Assembly: GCA_025363495.1 (NCBI GenBank)
Contig: JANYDR010000253.1
Coordinates: 1-34,747, forward strand
Length of the DNA: 34,747 nucleotides
Source of the DNA: Cyclobacteriaceae bacterium
GTDB lineage: Bacteria > Bacteroidota > Bacteroidia > Cytophagales > Cyclobacteriaceae
Direction of reading: 5' to 3'
This document shows, in pieces, positions 16,805 to 23,077 of the stretch; position 1 is the first letter of the stretch; the number at the start of each line of letters is the position of its first letter. The notes under the pieces are model-generated. The model saw only the letters and a program-made list of their open reading frames with translations. It was not told where the DNA came from and ran no database searches. Position numbers and translations under genes: made by a program.

Positions 16805-17788
16805 TTATTTGACTTCATTTAATTTTTTACTGATCGAATGGACAACCTGATCAAGTTCTTCAGCAGAGTTCCGCAAACTTCCATGGATTATCTTTTTCTC
16901 TTCAGGATCATCAGTAATGGAGAATAAATTAATAAGTCCTTTGATCCGGCTTACCGGTGACCTCAATAAATGGGCATTGATGAAAGCATAATCGGAAAGG
17001 ACGGCATTCCGTTCGGTGAGTTCATGGGTCCGCTCTTCTACGCGTTTTTCCAGGGCCTCATTTAGTTCCCGGACTTGTCCGTTTAAATAAGTCAGCTTCT
17101 CATTGGCAGTACTCAACTCTTCATTTTGGAGTTGCAGTTGTTTACGTTGGAGAGTAATTACTTCTTTTTGTTGTCGCATTGCCAGGTAGAAATCCCAGTT
17201 GGTCTTTAATACATATGCCATTAATAAATTGAGAATTAACCAGAGTGACACAAAAATAATCCTGATGTTACTGATTGAGCGGATAAACGGTGGTCCTGGG
17301 GTAGGTGAGCGATCAAATGCCATCAGGAAGTCAACGGAAAACATAACCATAATAACGGATAGCAAAAGAAGTGAAAACAAAACATAACGGTCCTTTGGAC
17401 GCGAGAAGAGGAGGTGAATTATCGGAGAGGAAAGTATGAGGTAAAAGGGGTGAAAAAAATAAGATGTTGGTGAAGGCCCTCTTGTTATGGTCGGAAGCAC
17501 AGACACTACAAAGGTCCAGCAGAGAATAAACAGAATTCGAGAGATCAGGAAAAGTTGAAACCGGTTAAGACTGAGACAAACTATTGCAAGTCCTACTAAA
17601 AAGAAAGGTGAAAGGGTCTGGATAGTAGCATTCCGGAAAACAGAAAAGACGCCGCCCATAATAATTTCAGCCAGCATCAATACAGATCCAGCTATGAAGT
17701 AAACCCCGTTAGAAAACACTACCAGTTTCTGATCTTCAAGATCCATTCGTTCTGTAGTGCCTATTTTCCAAATGCTGTCAAGTCTCAT
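16805..17788 (-). CDS. Six-TM sensor protein ending in a histidine-kinase dimerisation domain, no ATPase domain
   Basis: A 327-residue membrane protein. About six transmembrane helices fill residues 25-200 (for example [20 protein letters not shown] and [18 protein letters not shown]). A coiled coil of about 60 residues follows ([20 protein letters not shown]... to [16 protein letters not shown]). The C-terminus holds an H-box, [19 protein letters not shown], with H273 in the phospho-acceptor position, and a second helix ending at [10 protein letters not shown]. The N, G1 and G2 boxes of the HATPase domain are absent, and mutS begins 32 bp later, so no kinase domain is hidden downstream. It may act as a phospho-transfer partner or a dimerisation sensor. 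It is divergent from the LytTR gene, which suggests a shared signalling role. Confidence 0.8.
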   Translation of the reverse strand: MRLDSIWKIGTTERMDLEDQKLVVFSNGVYFIAGSVLMLAEIIMGGVFSVFRNATIQTLSPFFLVGLAIVCLSLNRFQLFLISRILFILCWTFVVSVLPTITRGPSPTSYFFHPFYLILSSPIIHLLFSRPKDRYVLFSLLLLSVIMVMFSVDFLMAFDRSPTPGPPFIRSISNIRIIFVSLWLILNLLMAYVLKTNWDFYLAMRQQKEVITLQRKQLQLQNEELSTANEKLTYLNGQVRELNEALEKRVEERTHELTERNAVLSDYAFINAHLLRSPVSRIKGLINLFSITDDPEEKKIIHGSLRNSAEELDQVVHSISKKLNEVK

Positions 17789-17855
17789 GGCGGCAAAGAT
17801 GCAGAATTATAGAATTTTGAATGCGGTGGTAGATTTTTTTTACTGGGAGCCGCCC

Positions 17856-17886
17856 TTCTCACCCCAAAACCACACATTTCACCCCC
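17856..17886 (+). promoter_or_regulatory. Pair of TCACCCC direct repeats upstream of the LytTR gene
   Basis: TTCTCACCCCA (17856-17866) and ATTTCACCCCC (17876-17886) are direct repeats whose ACCCC cores start exactly 20 bp apart. They lie in the divergent intergenic region between the kinase-like gene and the LytTR gene. They could be LytTR binding sites, because this domain usually binds two direct repeats about two helical turns apart. The assignment is inference. Confidence 0.45.
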
Positions 17887-17958
17887 TCAATGCCTTCCTG
17901 AGACCCGGGCGCATGAGATTTTTTGCAACTCTTGGATGAATTTTTCAGTTTGCAACGC

Positions 17959-18060
17959 ATGGAACAACCACATACAATGCGATTCGATGGAATCTCATCG
18001 TTTTTCAGAAGGATAGGCGAGAGTGTATCAGCTTCATTGAAGGCTCCTTTCCCATTTTAG
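17959..18060 (+). pseudogene. 5' part of the LytTR gene, cut off by an in-frame TAG
   Basis: ATG at 17959 opens 33 codons (MEQPHTMRFDGISSFFRRIG ... LKAPFPF) and stops at TAG 18058-18060. The next codons, in the same frame with no indel, read LNDNRKNFVLVFVISV and go straight into the first membrane helix of the LytTR protein. In Bacteroidota membrane LytTR proteins a PFPF-type motif directly before the first TM helix is usual. The 33 codons are therefore best read as the true N-terminus, separated by a single nonsense codon (CAG or TAC/TAT to TAG would do). Confidence 0.6.
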
Positions 18061-18084
18061 CTCAATGATAATCGCAAGAATTTC

Positions 18085-18909
18085 GTGCTGGTCTTTGTGA
18101 TCAGCGTATTAGTAACAGGATTCCTCTATTTGTTTAAACTTGAATCGGATATTCATTTTGCCGAAGGGTTAGAGTGGCTGCATGGGTCGATCACGTTTGT
18201 CTGCCTGACATTTAATATCATTTTATTACCCAGAATTTTTCCAGCGGCCATGGATCCAGTTTCGTGGACATATAAAAAATATATTCTACTAAATTTTGCC
18301 CATTTGGGCCTCATCTGGGCTGCGTGTACTCTTATAGAGAAGCCTTTATTCTGCCCTGACTTGTCGTGGTTTATGGTAGCCTCTCATGTTGGTTCACAGG
18401 TAGCGTTGAAAGGAATTATTCCAATAGCGTTTACCACTTTATTTTTGAAGGCCCATCTGCTTCAACAAAATCTTCAGGAGGCAATTATTACTAACCAGGA
18501 ACTTCAGAAAATACAGGTATTGAAAAAAGATGCTCCAAAAGCAGATAATCAGATTACTCTTTACTCTGATACAAGCGAAAGCTTATCTTTTAACCTTCCA
18601 GATCTTCTTTTTGTGGAGGCGGATGACAATTATTCAACTGTAATATGGAAGGAATCGGATGGGGTGAAGAAAAAATTATTACGGGTGAATCTGAAAAATG
18701 TGGAATCACAACTCAACAACTCATTCGCACTTCGTTGTCACCGGTCTTATATTGTCAATGTCAACGCCATCAGCGCGATTAGTGGAAATACCAACGGTTA
18801 TAAATTGAGAATAAACGGAACGGACTTTTCCATCCCGGTATCCCGGCCAAAGGGAAAAGAAGTAATGGAAAAGATCAGTCAGTTGCGCAACATGATGGAA
18901 TTAAGCTGA
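18085..18909 (+). CDS. Membrane-anchored LytTR-type DNA-binding regulator
   Basis: Four hydrophobic helices in the N-terminal half (LVFVISVLVTGFLYLF, TFVCLTFNIILL, YILLNFAHLGLIWAACTLI, and ALKGIIPIAFTTLFL) lead through a short coiled coil to a C-terminal LytTR domain (about residues 175-270). The domain is marked by LLFVEADDNYSTVIW, FALRCHRSYIVNVNAISAI and IPVSRPKGKEV. LytTR domains bind direct-repeat DNA and usually activate transcription. The ORF-track start is GTG at 18085, but the homologous N-terminus probably begins at 17959, beyond an in-frame TAG. The protein made today may be a version restarted at this GTG, or nothing at all. Repeats that could be its operators flank the gene on both sides. 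Confidence 0.8.
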   Translation: MLVFVISVLVTGFLYLFKLESDIHFAEGLEWLHGSITFVCLTFNIILLPRIFPAAMDPVSWTYKKYILLNFAHLGLIWAACTLIEKPLFCPDLSWFMVASHVGSQVALKGIIPIAFTTLFLKAHLLQQNLQEAIITNQELQKIQVLKKDAPKADNQITLYSDTSESLSFNLPDLLFVEADDNYSTVIWKESDGVKKKLLRVNLKNVESQLNNSFALRCHRSYIVNVNAISAISGNTNGYKLRINGTDFSIPVSRPKGKEVMEKISQLRNMMELS

Positions 18910-18910
18910 C

Positions 18911-18980
18911 CATTCGCCCCAGGAGAGATCTCTTCGCCCCATTCTTTACAGGTTGCATCAAAAATCTTGTCTCTCGCCCC
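18911..18980 (+). promoter_or_regulatory. Three TCGCCCC direct repeats on a 20-bp phase
   Basis: CATTCGCCCC (18911-18920), TCTTCGCCCC (18931-18940) and CTCTCGCCCC (18971-18980) share TCGCCCC at distances of exactly 20 and 40 bp, that is, two and four helical turns. They start right after the LytTR stop and end about 70 bp before the next gene. A poor -7-like ACTCTTTG at 18998-19005 would place the last copy near position -35 to -40, as for a class II activator site. Confidence 0.55.
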
Positions 18981-19051
18981 AAAGGTGTGTTGTTCGTACT
19001 CTTTGGGAATGCGCACCGACGTTCTTAGATCTAAAATTAAAAACACTACTT

Positions 19052-19453
19052 ATGAAAACTGCATTTACTTTATCCCTCTTTTTTGTAGCCGTTGCCACAA
19101 TGGCCCAAACGAGTTCTGAATTACCACGTAATGAATTTGTAATCAATCTTTCTGAAAACAGCTTATCCCTGAAACCGGGTGAGGGTAAACAAGTGATGGT
19201 TTCAATTTTACGATCCAAGTCTTATTCAAAGGCAGAGGCGGTTCTTGGCTTCTCAAATAAACTACCGGAAGGAATTACCATACAATACGAGCCGGCAAAA
19301 GGAATTTTTGAAACGAGTGTTGCAACGATCAATGCAAGTCCTGAGACAGCGTTAGGAACATATCAGATAATATTTAATGGCACACTAAATTTTAAGACCA
19401 AGGGATCGATTCTTAAAATTTCAGTAGGCAATGAGAGTGTAGCGTCGAAGTGA
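19052..19453 (+). CDS. Small secreted protein, beta-sandwich-like
   Basis: A 133-residue protein with a clear signal peptide (MKTAFTLSLFFVAVATMAQ). The track ORF starts 33 codons earlier (MHQKSC), but that stretch covers the repeat region and does not look coding, so ATG 19052 is preferred. The mature part (EFVINLSENSLSLKPGEGKQ, then ... LGTYQIIFNGTLNFKTKG) has the alternating pattern of an Ig-like or NEW3-like beta sandwich. No enzyme motif is visible. It is probably exported to the periplasm or surface. The phased TCGCCCC repeats just upstream suggest control by the neighbouring LytTR protein. It ends at a long terminator hairpin. Confidence 0.75.
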   Translation: MKTAFTLSLFFVAVATMAQTSSELPRNEFVINLSENSLSLKPGEGKQVMVSILRSKSYSKAEAVLGFSNKLPEGITIQYEPAKGIFETSVATINASPETALGTYQIIFNGTLNFKTKGSILKISVGNESVASK

Positions 19454-19461
19454 TTTTAAAG

Positions 19462-19493
19462 GATTGAGAAGTTGAGCGTCCAACTTCTCAATC
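19462..19493. terminator. Bidirectional terminator between convergent genes
   Basis: The perfect 13-bp stem GATTGAGAAGTTG / CAACTTCTCAATC has a 6-base loop. TTTATAT follows on the plus strand, and CTTTAAAAT follows on the minus strand. It fills the 41-bp gap between the secreted protein and the methyltransferase-like gene. Confidence 0.8.
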
Positions 19494-19494
19494 T

Positions 19495-20151
19495 TTATAT
19501 CTTCTTAACGGCCACAATCAGCCACATTTCATCTCCTTTTTCTGCTTTGCGATCAACGAAGCGGTCTTGTTTTTTGATGATAGTAAAACCTGCTTTCTTT
19601 AAATCTTCAAGAGCGAAATTAATTCCTAATTCATGTTTACTTTCCTGCTCTTTCCGTGTCAGAGTTCTTCTTTCTTCAGCGACAGGTTCACAAAGAACAA
19701 GGCGACCACCTGCTTTTAAGGATGATTTGATTTGCTCCAGAATTTTATCGTGTTCATTCATCTCATGATAAGTATCAAGAATAAATACTGCATCAAGAGA
19801 GTTTAACGGAAGCCTTGGATTATCATAATCTCCTTTAATAGTTATTACATTTTTTATTGAACGTTTTTCCAGAATAGCCTGAAGGCGATCAAGCTTTGTC
19901 TGCTCAACATCTACCGCGTACACCTTTCCAGTGCTTCCCACTGCAGGGGATAGTTTTACGGTAAGATAGCCCTCATGAGAGCCGACGTCAGCAACGAGAG
20001 TTCCTTGTTTTTGAATTCCGTATTTGATTATTTCATCGGCCTTTTGCCATCGGTCCCGATCTGCCCAGGCACTTTCGGTATAGACATTTTTCCACTGGTC
20101 CTGAAATAACGGGATCCAGCAAATCAAAAGAAGAAGGACATTAGTATTCAT
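19495..20151 (-). CDS. Class I SAM-dependent methyltransferase-like protein with an export signal
   Basis: 218 residues. The N-terminus MNTNVLLLLICWIPLFQ is hydrophobic like a short signal peptide or membrane anchor. After it comes a Rossmann methyltransferase core: motif I VADVGSHEGYLTVKLS, acidic strand-2 end VYAVDVEQTKLDRL, GDYDNPRLPLNSLDAVFILD (motif IV region), and a post-I segment with GGRLVLCEPV. Motif I is GSHEGY rather than the usual GxGxG. Exported methyltransferase-like proteins of this type occur in Bacteroidota, but SAM is not expected outside the cytoplasm. The protein may be membrane-tethered inside, or have another role. The substrate is unknown. Confidence 0.7.
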   Translation of the reverse strand: MNTNVLLLLICWIPLFQDQWKNVYTESAWADRDRWQKADEIIKYGIQKQGTLVADVGSHEGYLTVKLSPAVGSTGKVYAVDVEQTKLDRLQAILEKRSIKNVITIKGDYDNPRLPLNSLDAVFILDTYHEMNEHDKILEQIKSSLKAGGRLVLCEPVAEERRTLTRKEQESKHELGINFALEDLKKAGFTIIKKQDRFVDRKAEKGDEMWLIVAVKKI

Positions 20152-20202
20152 TCTATTCTTGTTGAGTTTATTTAACTATGTCAAATCTCAGTAATTTTCG
20201 AA

Positions 20203-20733
20203 ATGAAAAAGCTTAAGCTTGAAGAATTAGGTAGAATATCTGTGGATGAATTTAAAGATGCTGAAAAACTACCCGTTTGCATTTTCTTGGATAATGTAAG
20301 AAGTCTGCACAACGTAGGGTCTGCATTCAGGACAGCGGATGCTTTCAGGCTTGAAAAAATATACCTGACCGGTATCACAGGAACACCACCTCACCGGGAG
20401 ATACACAAAACCGCATTGGGGGCCACTGAATCCGTTGCCTGGGACTATTCAGAGTCTCCTCGTAAGGCGATTCAGGGTTTGAAGAAAGATGGCTACGTGA
20501 TTGTCGTAGTGGAACAAACAACAGAAAGCAAACCACTGCATGAATTTCAACCAGAATCGCAGAAAAAGTATTGTCTCGTATTTGGCAATGAGGTGAATGG
20601 CGTTAGTGAAGAAGTGCTTGATCAAGCAGATTTGGCTCTGGAGATACCTCAAACAGGGACTAAACACTCATTGAATGTGGCGGTATGCCTTGGGATTGTA
20701 GCGTGGGAGGTTTTGAAAAAACTTAAATTATAA
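20203..20733 (+). CDS. SpoU/TrmH-family RNA 2'-O-methyltransferase
   Basis: A 176-residue SPOUT (knotted) RNA methyltransferase. The three SpoU motifs are present: motif 1 LDNVRSLHNVGSAFRTADAF (Asn and Arg of the active site), motif 2 LVFGNEVNGVSEEVL, and motif 3 LEIPQTGTKHSLNVAVCLGI. It is a catalytic domain only, without the N-terminal substrate-binding extension of RlmB, so the target (tRNA or rRNA) cannot be fixed. It is divergent from the methyltransferase-like gene with 51 bp between them. Confidence 0.9.
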   Translation: MKKLKLEELGRISVDEFKDAEKLPVCIFLDNVRSLHNVGSAFRTADAFRLEKIYLTGITGTPPHREIHKTALGATESVAWDYSESPRKAIQGLKKDGYVIVVVEQTTESKPLHEFQPESQKKYCLVFGNEVNGVSEEVLDQADLALEIPQTGTKHSLNVAVCLGIVAWEVLKKLKL

Positions 20734-20762
20734 AACGCAAACGTGTGATATTCAGGATTTGA

Positions 20763-20770
20763 TACCTTTG
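20763..20770 (+). promoter_or_regulatory. Possible -7 element before the CBM9-like gene
   Basis: TACCTTTG matches TAnnTTTG exactly and lies 21 bases before ATG 20792. The -33 region has no good TTG. A promoter here also argues against the upstream TTG start used in the ORF track. Confidence 0.45.
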
Positions 20771-20791
20771 TCCGATTCAATTTCAAACACC

Positions 20792-21652
20792 ATGAAGAAA
20801 TTATTATTTGTACTCATGCTTGTGGTGACAGTTACCACAATAAACTTTGCGCAGACCTCTGCGTCAAGTGTTTGTGACCTTGCATCAGTTATTCAGGTTG
20901 ACGGACCATCCAATGAGTGGCCGATGGACTGGATTAAAGATGATGACAAGATATTTAGCTACAATGTATGTCATGATGATAATAACATATACATCCGTGT
21001 AAAAACAAGTGATGAAATAACCAAAAGAAAAATTGCGCATTTTGGGTTCACCGTGTGGATGGATCCAAAGGGTAAAAGGAAGAAAAAATTAGGACTTCGC
21101 TTTCCTACAGGCGTTGAAGCAAATGAAAGAATGGAAAAATATCGCGGACCAGGGATGGAGAAAAAAGAGCTGACTACTCCGGAGAGAGATTCCCTTCAAA
21201 AAAAGATGAATAGGGAATTTATCACAGACATACAGATACTTGAACTTCTTGGATTGACAGATGAACCTTTAACAAGTTCGAGGGCGGGTATTACAAATGG
21301 ACTTAAGGTTGGAATTGCTCCTGAAAGCGATGGTAGTTATGTATATGAGGCACTGATTCCGTTTAAATCATTCAGACTTTCCAAGGCTTCTATTGCTACG
21401 TTGGGAATAGGCTTTGAAACAGGAAAATTTACTCCACCACCACAAAAGATAGCCAACACGGTCCCAACGGGTGGTGCTGGCAGTAATAGAGGCTACGGCG
21501 GAGGCGGTGGTGGTTATGGAGGTGGAGGCGGCTACGGTGGAGGTGGTTTTGGCGGCTCCAGTGGACGGAATCGTAATCTTGGTGGTTCCGGTTACCGCAC
21601 TACTCCCATGATGACCTCTGCAAGCGCGTGGACTACTTTAAAACTGAAATGA
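20792..21652 (+). CDS. Secreted CBM9/DOMON-like protein with Gly-rich tail
   Basis: 286 residues from ATG 20792; the track ORF starts 11 codons earlier at a TTG inside the likely promoter. The signal peptide is MKKLLFVLMLVVTVTTINFAQ. The body (IQVDGPSNEWPMDWIKDDDK, YNVCHDDNNIYIRVKTSDE, AHFGFTVWMDPKGKRKKKLG, ... YVYEALIPFKSF) fits the carbohydrate-binding module 9-like / DOMON beta sandwich seen in exported proteins. The C-terminal 70 residues carry a low-complexity GYGGGGGGYGGGGGYGGGGF segment, then GYRTTPMMTSASAWTTLKLK. Function is unknown; ligand binding at the cell surface is a guess. purM starts 13 bp later. Confidence 0.75.
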   Translation: MKKLLFVLMLVVTVTTINFAQTSASSVCDLASVIQVDGPSNEWPMDWIKDDDKIFSYNVCHDDNNIYIRVKTSDEITKRKIAHFGFTVWMDPKGKRKKKLGLRFPTGVEANERMEKYRGPGMEKKELTTPERDSLQKKMNREFITDIQILELLGLTDEPLTSSRAGITNGLKVGIAPESDGSYVYEALIPFKSFRLSKASIATLGIGFETGKFTPPPQKIANTVPTGGAGSNRGYGGGGGGYGGGGGYGGGGFGGSSGRNRNLGGSGYRTTPMMTSASAWTTLKLK

Positions 21653-21665
21653 TATAATTCAGATA

Positions 21666-22862
21666 TTGAAGCCCACTTCAGACAGGTATAATCAACGAGG
21701 GGTTTCGGCCTCGAAGGAAGATGTTCACCAGGCGATACAGCACCTGGACAAGGGACTTTTTCCGAAAGCTTTTTGCAAGATCGTACCTGATCTGCTGGCC
21801 GGTGATGCGAACTATTGTACTATCATGCATGCAGATGGCGCTGGTACAAAATCTTCTTTAGCATATCTATACTGGAAAGAAACCGGGGACCTGTCCGTTT
21901 GGAAAGGCATCGCGCAGGATGCTATTATCATGAATGTTGACGACCTTTTATGTGTCGGCGCAACAGGCCCCATTTTTCTTTCATCAACCATTGGCAGAAA
22001 TAAGAATCGTATTCCCGGAGAAGTAATATCTACTATAATCAATGGCACCGAGGAAGTTTTGACGATGCTCCGGTCACATGGAATGGAGATTTATAGTACA
22101 GGTGGAGAGACTGCTGACGTTGGAGATTTAGTGAGAACTATTATTGTTGATAGTACTGTAACGTCACGGATGAGACGCGAAGATGTTATTGACAACAGTA
22201 AAATTCGGGCAGGTGATGTCATTGTTGGATTGTCTTCCTATGGACAGGCAACGTATGAGTCAGAATACAATGGAGGTATGGGCAGTAATGGACTTACGTC
22301 TGCACGACATGATGTTTTTGATCATGAATATTCCTTAAAATATCCTGAATCATTTGATGCTGAAGTTCCGGAAGATTTGATTTATAGCGGCAGGTATAAG
22401 GTCACTGACCACATTCCTTCCGTTCCTGTTAATATTGGTAAGCTGGTACTTTCCCCCACCAGAACCTATGCACCGGTTTTAATTGAGGTATTAAGTGAAA
22501 TGCGATCGCATGTTAATGGACTGGTGCATTGCAGCGGCGGAGCCCAAACTAAAGTATTGCACTTTATTGAAAATCTTCATGTGATCAAAGATAATTTCTT
22601 TGATGTTCCACCGCTTTTCAATCTCATTTATGAACAGAGCGCAACCTCCTGGCAGGAGATGTACAAAGTCTTTAATATGGGCCATCGTATGGAAGTCTAT
22701 TTGCCAGAAAAATATGCGGAACGCGTGATTTCAATTTCAAATAAATTCGGAGTAGCAGCACAAATTATCGGGCGAGTTGAGGCTGCTGAGAAGAGCCAGG
22801 TTACAATAAGAAGTGAAAAAGGGGAGTTTGTTTACGGGATACCAGTTGCCGCATCCAAGTGA
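21666..22862 (+). CDS. purM: Phosphoribosylformylglycinamidine cyclo-ligase (AIR synthetase)
   Basis: The fifth step of purine synthesis: ATP-dependent ring closure of FGAM to AIR. Family signatures are RYNQRGVSASKEDVHQAI, IMHADGAGTKSSLAYLYW, the catalytic loop AQDAIIMNVDDLLCVGATGP, STGGETADVGDLVRTIIVD and GDVIVGLSSYGQATYE. The LVHCSGGAQTKVLHF segment belongs to the C-terminal domain. At 398 residues it is longer than the E. coli enzyme (345), as I recall for Bacteroidota forms. The start appears to be TTG (MKPTSDRYNQRG); no ATG is available before the RYNQRG motif. It follows the CBM9-like gene by 13 bp. Confidence 0.93.
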   Translation: MKPTSDRYNQRGVSASKEDVHQAIQHLDKGLFPKAFCKIVPDLLAGDANYCTIMHADGAGTKSSLAYLYWKETGDLSVWKGIAQDAIIMNVDDLLCVGATGPIFLSSTIGRNKNRIPGEVISTIINGTEEVLTMLRSHGMEIYSTGGETADVGDLVRTIIVDSTVTSRMRREDVIDNSKIRAGDVIVGLSSYGQATYESEYNGGMGSNGLTSARHDVFDHEYSLKYPESFDAEVPEDLIYSGRYKVTDHIPSVPVNIGKLVLSPTRTYAPVLIEVLSEMRSHVNGLVHCSGGAQTKVLHFIENLHVIKDNFFDVPPLFNLIYEQSATSWQEMYKVFNMGHRMEVYLPEKYAERVISISNKFGVAAQIIGRVEAAEKSQVTIRSEKGEFVYGIPVAASK

Positions 22863-22966
22863 AAAGAGAATTGCTTTCGTTATAGACATTGCCCCAATAG
22901 CAAACCTCAATACCTTCCCAATTATTGTCTATAAAGTTGTTAGTTTTTCAATTTGTTCCAGCCTTG

Positions 22967-23022
22967 CAACAGGTATCCGGCAACCGGCAACTTCCTTCAA
23001 AAATATCCCAACCGGCCATCCC
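22967..23022. repeat. Degenerate heptad repeat (unit CAACCGG)
   Basis: Eight 7-base slots in unbroken register read CAACAGG, TATCCGG, CAACCGG, CAACTTC, CTTCAAA, AATATCC, CAACCGG, CCATCCC. The exact unit CAACCGG recurs 28 bp apart with the phase kept. It lies between purM and the S9 peptidase gene; the rest of that 215-bp gap shows no clear promoter. Confidence 0.55.
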
Positions 23023-23077
23023 ACTTGCCTTTTTATAGCTTAAGAATTCTCTAACTTCATTTTTTAAAACCCTAATA

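Noticed and set aside
18953-19051. N-terminal extension MHQKSCLSPQRC... of the small secreted protein
   Set aside because: It covers the TCGCCCC repeat region, and a normal signal peptide starts at ATG 19052.
20759-20791. TTG start of the CBM9-like ORF
   Set aside because: It overlaps a TAnnTTTG promoter element, and the signal peptide starts cleanly at ATG 20792.
261-23022. Heptad arrays considered as CRISPR or as a dispersed repeat family
   Set aside because: There are no spacers, and the units differ in sequence between sites; only the 7-bp period is shared.
22813-23043. 76-residue ORF across the purM end and the following gap
   Set aside because: It reads the purM 3' end in another frame, and its tail is produced by the heptad repeat.
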